DNA of 64,000 nucleotides from Dehalobacter sp. DCA (GTDB lineage Bacteria; Bacillota; Desulfitobacteriia; Desulfitobacteriales; Syntrophobotulaceae). Made by a program: the position numbers and the translations under genes. Location of the stretch: contig NC_018866.1 in NCBI RefSeq assembly GCF_000305775.1, positions 1,488,001-1,552,000 on the forward strand, in the 5' to 3' direction. The notes under the pieces are model-generated. The model was not told the origin of the DNA. It searched no databases and saw only the letters and a program-made list of their open reading frames with translations. Below are positions 1 to 9,419 of the stretch, piece after piece (the first letter of the stretch is position 1; every line of letters starts with the position of its first letter).

Positions 1-831
1 CTTCGTTGACTTCAAGCAGGGTCAGGCTTGGACCGCCGGTGATATTCAGCAGAACACCCTTCGCACCTTCAATCGAGGTTTCAAGCAGCGGACTCGAAAT
101 TGCCTTACGGGCGGCGTCGACCGCTCTGTTTTCTCCGGAAGCCTGTCCAATACCCATCAGTGCCGAACCGGTATCGGACATGATGGTCTTGACATCGGCA
201 AAGTCAAGGTTGATAAGTCCCGGAATAGTGATCAGGTTGGAAATCCCCTGTACGCCTTGCAGCAGTACGTCATCCGCAATGCTGAAGGCTTCCTGGACCG
301 TCGTATGTTTATCGACAACCTGCAAGAGTCTGTCATTTGGAATGGTAATCAGCGTATCAACCTTTTCCTTCAGTTCAAGGATTCCTCTTTCAGCCTGCAT
401 GGCTCTTTTGCGTCCCTCGAACGAGAAAGGCCTTGTAACAACGCCGACAGTCAGGGCTCCAATTTCCCTGGCGATCTCGGCAACAACGGGAGCGGCTCCC
501 GTTCCTGTTCCCCCTCCCATACCGGCGGCAACAAAAACCATATCGGCACCGAGCAGCGCTTTGGCAATCTCGTCACGGCTCTCTTCAGCCGCACTGTGAC
601 CGATTTCCGGATTAGCTCCTGCACCGAGTCCTTTGGTGAGTTTAATGCCGATTTGTATTTTTTCAGCTGCCCTGGACATTTGAAGCGCCTGAGCATCTGT
701 ATTCAGCCCGATGAACTCTACTCCTTTAAGACCAACGGAAATCATTCTGTTTACGGCATTGTTTCCGCCGCCGCCCACTCCTATTACCTTGATCCGTGCA
801 AACTGCATCTCATCACTAATGAATTCGAGCA
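1..831 (-). CDS. ftsZ: cell division protein FtsZ (N-terminal part, runs off the window)
   Basis: Tubulin-like GTPase that polymerises into the division ring. The visible 277 residues begin [20 protein letters not shown]. They contain the glycine-rich nucleotide loop ([10 protein letters not shown], about residues 18-27), the NTDAQAL segment and the tubulin signature GGGTGTG near residue 107. The ATG at 831 follows a good AGGAGAG ribosome binding site. The 3' end lies before base 1, so no stop codon is visible. It is the last visible gene of the dcw cluster, 153 bp downstream of sbp. That gap may hold a private promoter, but I could not assign one with confidence. Confidence 0.97.
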
Positions 832-984
832 TCTTTTCCCCTGCCTCTCCTTATTCTAGTCCTCATCTATTGGTTATGTTTTTCCGATGCAAACGGTTAA
901 TAGTCAACCCAACTATATGAGTTCGAGATGAGAAACTATTACTCCTCTTTTTCCGTCATAATATTTAAATTTTTTTGGTTCCAA

Positions 985-1329
985 TCAAGTTTTATGATAT
1001 TTATTAATGATATGCCGGCGAATAATACTGATGTTTTGGAATAATCTGGTGCCAAAGGCCACCACGGCAGCAAGATACAGGTCGACGCCTATTCTGTCCC
1101 CGATAAATGCCAGCAGGCTGGCCATAATGATATTGACAATAAAACCGCTGAGAAAGATTGTACTGTCAAAATGATCTTCCTGATAGGACCTTATACCGCC
1201 CATGACTGAGTCCAGTGCGCCTAAAATCGCCACTGAAAAGTATTTGGTATAATCAACCGGAATACTAAACGGACTTACAAACCCAATGAACAGTCCAATA
1301 ATTAATCCGAAAACCGGCAGCAGCCACAT
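985..1329 (-). CDS. sbp: small basic protein (Sbp/DUF1290 family), membrane
   Basis: A 114-residue protein with three hydrophobic segments (about 1-20, 30-45 and 60-90) and a basic C-terminus (IIRRHIINKYHKT). Its sequence and position match the Sbp family found between divIB and ftsA/ftsZ in Firmicutes dcw clusters. The family is conserved but its biochemical role is not established. It lies 13 bp downstream of divIB, so the two are probably co-transcribed. In B. subtilis ftsA comes next, whereas here the next gene is ftsZ. Confidence 0.85.
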   Translation of the reverse strand: MWLLPVFGLIIGLFIGFVSPFSIPVDYTKYFSVAILGALDSVMGGIRSYQEDHFDSTIFLSGFIVNIIMASLLAFIGDRIGVDLYLAAVVAFGTRLFQNISIIRRHIINKYHKT

Positions 1330-1342
1330 GATCTATCCCTCG

Positions 1343-2068
1343 CTATCTTCCTAAAACAGGTTTCCCTGCAGTTAAATCGATATATTTAATTGCTTTTTCA
1401 ACTGTTTTGTATTCTTCACTGTTTAACAATTCCTGAAGCAGCGTCAGCTTTTCTGTAAACTCGGCATCAAATCCTATTTTCACTTCAATGCCGGAGGTCA
1501 TATAAAGGCTTATTTGCCCGTCCGTTGTACTGTGAACCTCTCCAATCAGCGGCAGAAGTTCCGCAGGGGCTTGTCCCAGCAAAAGAAGGGCTTTGTTCAG
1601 ATTCACATTGTCAATCTTTTGCCCAGGCCCGATTGTTCCAGGGACTTCGATTCCGGTCAGCACTGGGTTGTCTTCCGCGGGCCAGGAATCATAAAACTTC
1701 AGAATGACGCCGTGCAGATCCACGACGACAACCCCGTCACCAGTTAATATCATTGCGACCGGAACACGTTCCTGTACTTTGACCACCAGCGTTGCCGGCA
1801 GTTCTTTTTTTACCTGCACCTGATCAATCAGAGGGTGCAGCTTGACCTTCATCGCCAGGGCTTCGGTATCGGTCAAAAAAATATTCTCACCCTTTACTGT
1901 TCCCAAAAGCTGTAATACTTCATTCGCGGTGACATTGCTTAATCCTTCTGTCCTGACTTCCTTCACGTTAAAAAAATCCGATTTGGAAAACATATAAAAT
2001 CCTACAGCAATGAGACAGATCAAAGCCGCTGCGTAGATCCAAAATGTATTTGATCTGGTTTGAACCAA
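1343..2068 (-). CDS. divIB: cell division protein FtsQ/DivIB
   Basis: A 241-residue bitopic membrane protein of the divisome. A short cytoplasmic tail precedes one transmembrane helix (about residues 10-27, WIYAAALICLIAVGFYMF). A POTRA-like domain follows (FFNVKEVRTEGLSNVT), then the FtsQ beta domain (VKVQERVPVAMI). It acts outside the membrane with FtsL and DivIC-type partners to control septal peptidoglycan synthesis. It lies between murA and sbp, the usual Firmicutes order. The family is sequence-divergent, so the call rests on domain order, length and position together. Confidence 0.9.
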   Translation of the reverse strand: MVQTRSNTFWIYAAALICLIAVGFYMFSKSDFFNVKEVRTEGLSNVTANEVLQLLGTVKGENIFLTDTEALAMKVKLHPLIDQVQVKKELPATLVVKVQERVPVAMILTGDGVVVVDLHGVILKFYDSWPAEDNPVLTGIEVPGTIGPGQKIDNVNLNKALLLLGQAPAELLPLIGEVHSTTDGQISLYMTSGIEVKIGFDAEFTEKLTLLQELLNSEEYKTVEKAIKYIDLTAGKPVLGR

Positions 2069-2129
2069 AATCTTCCTCTCCTGCTCTCGTTTTATCTATT
2101 TTACATTATCCGGCTGGCAAGGTGCAACA

Positions 2130-3392
2130 CTATTGTTTGACAACCCGCTGTATTTTTGCTCCCAAAGCCCTGTATTTTTCCTCAAGATCTTCATAACCCC
2201 GGTCAATATGATCGATTTTCTCCAGAACCGTACCCTCTTCAGCAGCCAAAGCTGCCAAAAAGAGAGCTGCTCCAGCGCGCAAATCAGTTGCTTCCACAAA
2301 CGCACCTTCGAGGTTGGGCCGGCCGTTAATAATTGAGGTTCTTCCCTCAACGGTGATCCTGGCACCCATCCGTCTCAACTCAGCGACATGCTGGAAGCGG
2401 TTTTCGAAAATCGTCTCGGAAACAATACTCGTTCCGTCAGCAATCGTTAACAGTGCCAGGAACTGCGGCTGCATATCGGTCGGGAATCCTGGATAGACCA
2501 GCGTTTTAATTTCGAGCGCTTTAAACTGTCCTTTTTGGCGTACCCTGACGCTGTCTCCATAAGGGGTTACTTCAGCCCCCCCCTGGCGCAGTTTGGCAAT
2601 AATGGGGCTGATATGTTCGGGAATCACGTTTTCCACCAGGATATCCCCGCCTGTCATGACAGCAGCGACCATATGCGTGCCGGCTTCTATCCTATCAGGG
2701 ATAACGGTATGTTCCGTACTCTTAAGTTTCGCGACGCCGTCGATGCGCAGGACGTGAGTCCCGGCCCCTCTGATCCTGGCTCCCATTTTATTCAGTAGAT
2801 TCTGCAGGTCAACAATTTCCGGTTCTCTGGCCGCATTGCGGATGATGGTTGTGCCTTCGGTCAGAACCGCAGCCATCATGATATTTTCCGTAGCCCCGAC
2901 ACTCGGGATATCCAGATAGACATCTCCGCCTCTGAGTTTCCCCGCTGTGGCCTCTATGTATCCATGTCTCTCTTCAACACGTACGCCGAGCTCCTGCAGT
3001 CCTTTAATATGTTGATCCATCGGACGTGTCCCAATCGCACAGCCGCCCGGTCTGGATATTTTTACCCTTCCGTTTCGTGCGAGCATCGGGCCTAAAATCA
3101 AGTTGGATGCCCGCATTTTTCGCATTAACGCTTCATCGACAATGCAGTCATTCAGTGAAGAGGAATCAATGGTCAGTTCATTTGAGCTGAATTGTGTTTT
3201 ACAGCCAAGGCTTTTCAGAACTTCGCCCATACAAAGGATATCTGTGAGATGAGGAATTCCCTGCAGTCCTGTTTTTCCATCGGCCAGAATGGCGGCTGCC
3301 ATGAGCGGCAGTGATGCGTTTTTTGCTCCGCTGGTCCGAATACTTCCCTCAAGTCTTTGTTTTCCCGTAATGACATAACGATCCATCGTCAT
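2130..3392 (-). CDS. murA: UDP-N-acetylglucosamine 1-carboxyvinyltransferase (MurA)
   Basis: First committed step of peptidoglycan synthesis: transfers enolpyruvate from PEP to UDP-GlcNAc in the cytoplasm. The 420-residue protein has the typical start MTMDRYVITGKQRLEG and the catalytic loop RPGGCAIGTRP with the fosfomycin-target Cys near residue 115. I chose the ATG at 3392 because a strong GGGGGAGGAG site lies just upstream. A longer reading from a TTG at 3413 would place that ribosome binding site inside the coding sequence. It directly follows murB and precedes divIB. Confidence 0.96.
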   Translation of the reverse strand: MTMDRYVITGKQRLEGSIRTSGAKNASLPLMAAAILADGKTGLQGIPHLTDILCMGEVLKSLGCKTQFSSNELTIDSSSLNDCIVDEALMRKMRASNLILGPMLARNGRVKISRPGGCAIGTRPMDQHIKGLQELGVRVEERHGYIEATAGKLRGGDVYLDIPSVGATENIMMAAVLTEGTTIIRNAAREPEIVDLQNLLNKMGARIRGAGTHVLRIDGVAKLKSTEHTVIPDRIEAGTHMVAAVMTGGDILVENVIPEHISPIIAKLRQGGAEVTPYGDSVRVRQKGQFKALEIKTLVYPGFPTDMQPQFLALLTIADGTSIVSETIFENRFQHVAELRRMGARITVEGRTSIINGRPNLEGAFVEATDLRAGAALFLAALAAEEGTVLEKIDHIDRGYEDLEEKYRALGAKIQRVVKQ

Positions 3393-3413
3393 GTCTCCTC
3401 CCCCTTTAGCCAA

Positions 3414-4289
3414 TTAAATGACGCGTATTTCTGTTTCGAGCTGAATATCAAATTTTTCGGACACATCTGTTTGAATTACCTGAATAAGCGTTAAAATGTC
3501 AGTGGATGAGGCGTTCCCTCTGTTCACAATGAAATTGGTATGTTTCTCAGATACCTGAGCATCCCCAAGGCGGCGTCCTTTCCACCCTGCCTGCTCGATC
3601 AGCCTTCCCGCGGAGTCTCCGGCAGGATTGCGGAATACACTTCCTGCATTGGGATACTCCAGCGGCTGATGTTCTTTCCTTTTGGTCATAAGACCCTGCA
3701 TCTGAGCCTGGATCACGGCCTGATCCCCTGGATGGAGGGACAGCGTACATTCCAGGACAATGCATTCCTTTTCTAAAAGGGAACTGCTGCGATACCCAAA
3801 AGCAATCTGGTCCTTCGGTATAATTTCAATTTTTCCCTCGGCCGTCAATACACTAACTTTCTTAACCAAATCACCAATTTTTCCGCCATAAGCACCTGCA
3901 TTAATGGCTGCTGCTGCGCCGAGTGTCCCTGGTATCCCGCAGGCAAACTCGAGCCCGCTAAGGCCGCTCTCTCCTGCCTCCCGGGCCAGACGCATCAGAG
4001 AATAACCTGCTTCGGCCGTGACTTCTTCACCATGCCAGCGAATGCTGTCCATGGCTGTAACAACAATCACCACACCCTTGAATCCGTGATCCGGCAGCAA
4101 TACATTTGAACCCCGGCCCAGAAGCAGAAACGGTATGTTATTCTTCCTGCACCCATCAATCACGGAGACCAGTTCCTCAGTGTCCCGGGGCCAGACAGCA
4201 AGTTCGGTCATACCGCCGATTCTCCAGGTATTCAGCTTTTTTAAAGGATAATCTTTTTCAATCCTACCCTTTATGTTCGGTAAGTACAT
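3414..4289 (-). CDS. murB: UDP-N-acetylenolpyruvoylglucosamine reductase (MurB)
   Basis: FAD/NADPH-dependent reductase that converts UDP-GlcNAc-enolpyruvate to UDP-MurNAc, the step after MurA. The 291-residue protein shows the FAD-binding start KLNTWRIGG, the GRGSNVLLPD motif, the GIPGTLGAAAAINAGAYG glycine-rich segment and the catalytic-serine motif YPNAGSVFRNP. Its length fits the shorter Gram-positive type. Its stop codon sits close to the murA ribosome binding site, so the two steps are probably translated from one message. Confidence 0.96.
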   Translation of the reverse strand: MYLPNIKGRIEKDYPLKKLNTWRIGGMTELAVWPRDTEELVSVIDGCRKNNIPFLLLGRGSNVLLPDHGFKGVVIVVTAMDSIRWHGEEVTAEAGYSLMRLAREAGESGLSGLEFACGIPGTLGAAAAINAGAYGGKIGDLVKKVSVLTAEGKIEIIPKDQIAFGYRSSSLLEKECIVLECTLSLHPGDQAVIQAQMQGLMTKRKEHQPLEYPNAGSVFRNPAGDSAGRLIEQAGWKGRRLGDAQVSEKHTNFIVNRGNASSTDILTLIQVIQTDVSEKFDIQLETEIRVI

Positions 4290-4354
4290 GATATTCCTTT
4301 CCCTCTTCCTTACAGCATATCTTATGCTGATCCGGCTTGCAGTGTTAAAGAAGT

Positions 4355-5464
4355 TTATCTCCAGGCAGTCTGCAGGCAGAGATTGATAATGCGGTTCAAA
4401 GCTCCAGGCGCAAATACCTCCCTGGCCCGCGCGGCCATTTCTTCCAGTTTAAATGAATTCAACAGTACTTTTTGAATATTGTCCCACAAAATCTCCGCAT
4501 TCAGTTCCTTATCTAAAATAACACAGGCTGCTCCCTTATTTTCAAAAACCCTGGCGTTATATTCCTGGTGATTTTCAGCCGCATACGGGTACGGGATCAG
4601 GATACCGGCCTTCCCTGCAGCCGAGATTTCTGCCAGCGTGGATGCCCCAGCCCGGCAGATGCACAAATCGGAGCAGGCCAGAGCTTCAGGCATATGCTCA
4701 ACGTAGGCTAAGATTCTCCATTGTTCTCTTTGCCAGTTAATGTTATGCGTTTCAAGCTCATGTAAAATCGTATCATGCGTCGCTGTCCCGGTTGCCCAGA
4801 TCAGCTGGACATCCGGGTATTCGGCCAGCTTTGGCAGGAGTCCGGTCAGCGCCTGGTTGATGCTCAGTGCACCTCTGCTGCCACCGGTGACCAAAATTGT
4901 TCTCTTGCCGGGATCAAGACCAAAGGCCTTAGCTCCGACTTTGCGGTCAATCTTGCCAATTTTTTCCCTAACCGGCAGGCCGACAACCTGAAGCTTGTCT
5001 TTAACCCCAAAATATTTTTCACTTTCCGGAAAAGTCAGTAAAATACGTTTAACCATTCTGGCCAATATTTTATTGGTCTTGCCCGGAAAAGCGTTCTGTT
5101 CGTGTAAAACGGTCGGGATACCAAAAAAGGCTGCTGTCAGGACGACCGGACCGGATACATAGCCACCGGTCCCTACAACCAGATCAGGATCAAACTCCTT
5201 CAAGATCCTTTTCGTTTCCCATAAGGCCCGAACGTTCGTGCCGGCTGCTTTCAGTATTTCGGCGCTTAACTGCCGCGGCATCCCTTGACCGGATATCCCG
5301 CGGAATTCGAGACCGTTTTCCGGAATCAGCTTCGCTTCCATGCCGCTTCTTGTTCCAACGTATAGGACGCGAATATCATTCAGCTGCTCCTGCAGCGCTT
5401 TGGCGATTGCCATTGCAGGATAGATATGCCCGCCTGTACCGCCTCCGGTTACAATAACCCGCAA
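4355..5464 (-). CDS. murG: UDP-GlcNAc transferase MurG (lipid II synthesis)
   Basis: Peripheral membrane GT-B glycosyltransferase that adds GlcNAc to lipid I to form lipid II. The 369-residue protein begins MRVIVTGGGTGGHIYPA with the GGTGGH acceptor loop, and the UDP-GlcNAc donor site shows GASTLAEI and PYPYAAENHQ. It starts at a TTG directly after the ftsW stop. A GGAGGT site seven bases upstream supports this start, and the overlap of signals suggests translational coupling to ftsW. Confidence 0.96.
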   Translation of the reverse strand: MRVIVTGGGTGGHIYPAMAIAKALQEQLNDIRVLYVGTRSGMEAKLIPENGLEFRGISGQGMPRQLSAEILKAAGTNVRALWETKRILKEFDPDLVVGTGGYVSGPVVLTAAFFGIPTVLHEQNAFPGKTNKILARMVKRILLTFPESEKYFGVKDKLQVVGLPVREKIGKIDRKVGAKAFGLDPGKRTILVTGGSRGALSINQALTGLLPKLAEYPDVQLIWATGTATHDTILHELETHNINWQREQWRILAYVEHMPEALACSDLCICRAGASTLAEISAAGKAGILIPYPYAAENHQEYNARVFENKGAACVILDKELNAEILWDNIQKVLLNSFKLEEMAARAREVFAPGALNRIINLCLQTAWR

Positions 5465-6580
5465 TTAAAAGACCTCCTCAGATCTGCCCGCAGCCGCAGA
5501 AATATTCAAGAGCAGCCCGGCTCCGATCATTGTAAATAAAAGTGATGTACCCCCATAGCTTAGGAATGGCAGGGTGATTCCCGTTACCGGCAAAACGCCC
5601 GATACCACACCCATATTGATCATTGCCTGAATCCCGATCAGGGATGTCAGACCCACAGCCATCAAACCAAGAAATGGTTCCGGCGCCAGCATGGCTGTCC
5701 GGAAACCGCGCCAGATGAAAAGGAAAAAGAGCAGAACAACGAGTGAGGCACCGACAAAACCAAGCTCTTCTCCAACCATGGCAAAAATAAAGTCTGTATG
5801 GTTCTCAGGCAGATAAAGAAATTTTTGTCTGCTTTGACCGAGTCCCAGTCCGAATAATCCGCCAGGCCCGAGAGCCAGGAGCGACTGGATCGTCTGATAG
5901 CCCTTGCCTGAAGGATCAGCCCACGGATCAAGGAAAGCAAAGATCCTGCGCATTCTGTACGGAGCAGCTGCAATCGCGGCAACCACCATCGCCAGCCCGG
6001 CCAGACCAAGGCCTGCCATGTGCCACATTCTGGCCCCTGCGGCCAGAAGCATAAAGAAAACAGTAGCGGCAATTACCAGCGTTGTGCCGAGATCAGGCTG
6101 CAGCATAATCAGGGCACAGACCACACCCAGCAAAGCCAGGGAAGGGATGATGCCCTTACGGAATGACTTGATCTGATAAGGATTCACGGTAAGGAACCTC
6201 GCCATGGTCAGCACCATGGCCAGTTTCGCCACTTCGGAAGGCTGGATGGACATCGGACCAAGTCCAATCCAACGGGTTGCACCATTCACTGTCCTGCCGA
6301 TTCCCGGGATCTTAACCAGGATCAGCAGAACCAAAGCTGCGTATAAAATAGGTTTCGCCCACTTATGCAGAAACGCGATATCGATCATGACGGCGACACC
6401 CATGGCTGCAAGCCCCAGAGCCACCCACAGCAGATCCGCTTTGAAATAATGATAAGGATCCTCATAGTACAGGTAGCCTTTCACAGCACTGGAACTATAG
6501 GTCATGATGATCCCGATCAGCAGCAGGATAAGAATCACGCCTAGCAGAACCGGGTCGACCTTTAGGAATTTTCGGATCAC
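5465..6580 (-). CDS. ftsW: peptidoglycan polymerase FtsW (SEDS family)
   Basis: SEDS-family polytopic glycosyltransferase that polymerises lipid II at the septum with its partner PBP. I place the start at GTG 6580 (VIRKFLKVDPVLL), preceded by a GGAGGGGGG site. This gives 371 residues and about ten hydrophobic segments. An upstream in-frame extension of 61 residues is antisense-like in composition and would overlap murD by more than 150 bp, so I rejected it. Family motifs visible are PSEVAKLAMVLTMARF, QPDLGTTLV and the C-terminal LPFLSYGGTSLL. Confidence 0.94.
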   Translation of the reverse strand: MIRKFLKVDPVLLGVILILLLIGIIMTYSSSAVKGYLYYEDPYHYFKADLLWVALGLAAMGVAVMIDIAFLHKWAKPILYAALVLLILVKIPGIGRTVNGATRWIGLGPMSIQPSEVAKLAMVLTMARFLTVNPYQIKSFRKGIIPSLALLGVVCALIMLQPDLGTTLVIAATVFFMLLAAGARMWHMAGLGLAGLAMVVAAIAAAPYRMRRIFAFLDPWADPSGKGYQTIQSLLALGPGGLFGLGLGQSRQKFLYLPENHTDFIFAMVGEELGFVGASLVVLLFFLFIWRGFRTAMLAPEPFLGLMAVGLTSLIGIQAMINMGVVSGVLPVTGITLPFLSYGGTSLLFTMIGAGLLLNISAAAGRSEEVF

Positions 6581-6599
6581 ATAGCTCCCCCCTCCAAAA

Positions 6600-7967
6600 T
6601 CATTCGGGTTCGCTATAATGCTTACGCACCAAATCCTTAAACAATTCCCCTCTTTCTTCATAACTTTTAAACATATCCCAACTTGTACAGGCTGGCGACA
6701 GTAAGACGACGTCACCCGGCACTGCCTCGGTAATAGCAATATTGACAGCATCCTTAAAATCAAGCGTCCGGATAATGTTCGGGAACCCTAAGCGGACAGC
6801 AATCTCCTCGAGCTCCGGAGCCGCCATCCCCACTAAAATCAGACTTTTTACCCTTATGCGTGCTTCCTGCAAGAATTCCGTCATATCAAGGCCTTTGTTC
6901 TTACCTCCGGCAATCAGCACGATCGGTTCCTCATAGGACTGAAGGGCTTTGATCGATGAGTCAGGATTGGTTCCCTTGGAGTCATTAATATACAGAACAT
7001 TATCAAATCTGCCGACGATTTCCTGGCGGTGTTTCACCGGCTGGAAATGACGCAGTACGTCAGCAATTTTGGAGATATCGAGTCCGAACTCAAGCGCAGC
7101 TGCCACTGCAGCCATCACGTTCTCAAGATTATGGCCACCCCTCAGCAGCAGTTCCCTGCGTCCGATGATCGTCGCGGCAACGCTATGATCTTTTTTTAGG
7201 ACAATATCCTCTCCGTTTAAGCAGATTCCGTCTGGCAAATTTTCCTTCAAGCTGAAGAATACCACCCGAGCCTTGGCTTTAGCGGCTAATTCTTTAACAA
7301 TCGGATCATCCCAGTTTAGGATGGCCAAATCCTGTTCCGTCTGGTTTTCAAGGATCCTGGCTTTGGCTGCAGCATATTTCTCCAGTGAACCGTGCCGGTC
7401 CAGATGGTCCGGTGTCAGGTTCAAAAAGATCGCAATGTTCACCCTGGTCCTATTAATCAGTTCCAGCTGAAAGCTCGAAAGCTCTGCAACGATAATCCCA
7501 TTCTGATCAAGATGTTCAACCTGGCCGCATAAAGCAAGCCCAATATTCCCGGCGACGACCATCTCACGTCCGGTTTCCTTAGCCAGCTCTCCGACAAGCG
7601 TTGTGGTCGTCGTTTTGCCGTTGCTTCCGGTTATGCCGGCAATCACTGCCCTTGAATCCCTCAAAGCAAGCTCTACCTCGCTCCAGAGTGGAATACCCGT
7701 CGCTGAGGCCTGCCGGATAAACGGCAGGAATGGGGAGACACCCGGCGATAAAACCAGTAAATCAGGCCTGATCTCCTTTATATCCGGTTCCCTTTCCAAA
7801 ATAAGATGAGCAGCGTCCAGTTTCAATTCATCTATACCTGTAAGCTTGGCCAAAGGCTGCATATCGGTGAGAAAGACCTCAGCTGCTTTGCTCTGAAGCT
7901 TATGAGCCGCAGCCAGGCCGCTTCTGCCACCGCCTACGACCAGCACTCTTTTTTCGGCTAATTCCAC
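6600..7967 (-). CDS. murD: UDP-MurNAc-L-alanine:D-glutamate ligase (MurD)
   Basis: Cytoplasmic ATP-dependent Mur ligase that adds D-Glu to UDP-MurNAc-L-Ala. The 455-residue protein has an N-terminal Rossmann fold (VLVVGGGRSGLAAA), the Mur P-loop GITGSNGKTTTTTL near residue 115, the NLTPDHLDRHGS motif and the C-terminal NDSKGTNPDSS loop. It starts at GTG 7967 with a GGAGGG site. It is 18 bp downstream of mraY and 19 bp upstream of ftsW, consistent with one transcript. Confidence 0.96.
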   Translation of the reverse strand: MELAEKRVLVVGGGRSGLAAAHKLQSKAAEVFLTDMQPLAKLTGIDELKLDAAHLILEREPDIKEIRPDLLVLSPGVSPFLPFIRQASATGIPLWSEVELALRDSRAVIAGITGSNGKTTTTTLVGELAKETGREMVVAGNIGLALCGQVEHLDQNGIIVAELSSFQLELINRTRVNIAIFLNLTPDHLDRHGSLEKYAAAKARILENQTEQDLAILNWDDPIVKELAAKAKARVVFFSLKENLPDGICLNGEDIVLKKDHSVAATIIGRRELLLRGGHNLENVMAAVAAALEFGLDISKIADVLRHFQPVKHRQEIVGRFDNVLYINDSKGTNPDSSIKALQSYEEPIVLIAGGKNKGLDMTEFLQEARIRVKSLILVGMAAPELEEIAVRLGFPNIIRTLDFKDAVNIAITEAVPGDVVLLSPACTSWDMFKSYEERGELFKDLVRKHYSEPE

Positions 7968-7985
7968 AATACGATCCCTCCAACC

Positions 7986-8993
7986 TTAATTGATCATCAA
8001 CCAAAAGGCGCTAACTCCAATCAACGTGAAGATGGCTGCAGCCAGCCAAAAAACGCGTACAACCTTTTTTTCGCTCCAGCCGCCCAATTCAAAGTGATGG
8101 TGCACCGGACTCATCCGAAATATCCTCTTCCCCCTGGTCTGAAAAGAAACAACTTGAAGAACAACGGACAGACCTTCCAGGACAAAGACCCCGCCGAGAA
8201 TTAGCAAAACAAATTCACTCTTGCTGAGGACCGAGACCGCAGCCAACGCTCCGCCCAGAGCAAGTGATCCACAGTCGCCCATAAAGATCCTGGCCGGGTG
8301 GATGTTAAACCTTAAGAATCCCAGACAGCCTCCCGCAATGGCCGCGGCAAAAACCGCGAGGTCGCTGGAAGAAACATCGATGCCGTCAATAAATCCTGTC
8401 CGCGCAGCCAGATAAGCAATGCCGACATAGCCGACAGCTGAAATAACTGTACAGCCTGCGGCCAGTCCGTCCAGTCCGTCTGTCAGGTTAACCGCATTGG
8501 ACATATACACCACAATAAGTATGACCAGCGGATAATAGAAAATCCCTAAATCTATTTCCAAAGCAGTGAACGGAATATCTACCGCTGTACCCCTACCAAG
8601 GTACAGGGTGGAAACTCCGACTAATATCACCGCAAGCAGGATTTGCCCGGTCAGTTTCTGCCATGCTCGTAAGCCAAGGTTCTGCTTCCTAATTACTTTT
8701 AAAAAATCATCTAGAAAACCAAGCAAGCCAAAGCCCAAGGTCACAAGGAGCATGGTTATTATTCCGGGTGAATAAGGTTTTTCCGCAATAATCAGCACCC
8801 CGGCTGTAATTCCAATTAGAAATATAAGTCCGCCAATCGTCGGTGTCCCGGCCTTGGCAAGATGCCGTTTGGGGCCATCTACCCTGATACTTTGACCAAA
8901 TTTTAACGTACGCAGAACCGGAATCAAAAAAGGTCCCGCCAGAAGACTTACCAGCAGGGCAATTCCTGCCGCCAAATAGATTTTTTCCGTCAC
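7986..8993 (-). CDS. mraY: phospho-MurNAc-pentapeptide translocase (MraY)
   Basis: Integral membrane enzyme that moves phospho-MurNAc-pentapeptide to undecaprenyl phosphate, forming lipid I. The 335-residue protein has about ten hydrophobic segments. It carries the family signatures [27 protein letters not shown] (catalytic Asp) and [10 protein letters not shown]. The GTG at 8993 is preceded by AAAGGAAC. The 426 bp between it and murF is unusually long for this cluster and is filled by two copies of the 105-bp repeat. Confidence 0.96.
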   Translation of the reverse strand: MTEKIYLAAGIALLVSLLAGPFLIPVLRTLKFGQSIRVDGPKRHLAKAGTPTIGGLIFLIGITAGVLIIAEKPYSPGIITMLLVTLGFGLLGFLDDFLKVIRKQNLGLRAWQKLTGQILLAVILVGVSTLYLGRGTAVDIPFTALEIDLGIFYYPLVILIVVYMSNAVNLTDGLDGLAAGCTVISAVGYVGIAYLAARTGFIDGIDVSSSDLAVFAAAIAGGCLGFLRFNIHPARIFMGDCGSLALGGALAAVSVLSKSEFVLLILGGVFVLEGLSVVLQVVSFQTRGKRIFRMSPVHHHFELGGWSEKKVVRVFWLAAAIFTLIGVSAFWLMIN

Positions 8994-9041
8994 TTCCCGA
9001 ATGTTCCTTTCTTAGCCTTGATAATTGAATTATTGGGGCAG

Positions 9042-9146
9042 GTCAGCGAGCCACAATACCGCTTTTCGGCCGTTGTGCCCTCCGTGGCACAAACGTCCGC
9101 GCTCCGCATCCATGCTCCGCTTGACGCGGAACTGTGGCTCGCTGAC
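9042..9146 (+). repeat. 105-bp structured repeat, copy A (forward)
   Basis: Exactly 105 bp, beginning GTC and ending GAC. A perfect 14-bp outer stem (GTCAGCGAGCCACA with TGTGGCTCGCTGAC) encloses an inner stem TTGTGCC/GGCACAA (near 9073-9092) and a third stem TCCGCG/CGCGGA (near 9096-9130). The core shares CCGCTTTTCGGC and TGCTCCGC blocks with the copies at 9300, 47422 and 47698. No plausible coding sequence runs through it. It lies in the mraY/murF gap and forms an inverted pair with copy B. Confidence 0.9.
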
Positions 9147-9299
9147 TGATCACCGGAGATAATAGACGTATTTGGGACCAGTTCAAGATGCTTTGTAGTT
9201 CTTTGCTTCAAAGAAGTGCTATGCTTGATACCTATTTGCCTCAGCGTGTAAGCGGTGGTATGAAACACCTGAAAGAAATGCTTTCATATCTTGTAATTA

Positions 9300-9404
9300 G
9301 TCTGCAGGCCACAGTTCCGCGAAAAGCGGAGCACGGATTGCGGAGCGCGGCATTTGCGCCATGGATGGCGCAATTCGCCGAAAAGCGGTATGTGGCCTGC
9401 AGAC
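9300..9404 (-). repeat. 105-bp structured repeat, copy B (reverse)
   Basis: Exactly 105 bp and inverted relative to copy A. Its outer stem is a perfect 14 bp (GTCTGCAGGCCACA with TGTGGCCTGCAGAC), and the stem sequence differs from copy A while remaining complementary. The inner stem is TTGCGCC/GGCGCAA, a compensatory change from copy A's TTGTGCC/GGCACAA. It is separated from copy A by 153 bp with no recognisable gene, and it ends 15 bp before the murF stop. Confidence 0.9.
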
Positions 9405-9419
9405 AGACCCGAGAAGAAT

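Noticed and set aside
6581-6763. 61-residue N-terminal extension of FtsW
   Set aside because: It lies inside murD in another frame and is not membrane-like. The GTG at 6580 has a clear ribosome site.
9042-9404. Integron attC sites as an explanation of the 105-bp repeats
   Set aside because: attC sites also keep structure with variable sequence, but they need RYYYAAC/GTTRRRY ends. These ends are GTC/GAC, the core rather than the ends is conserved, and no integrase or cassettes are present.
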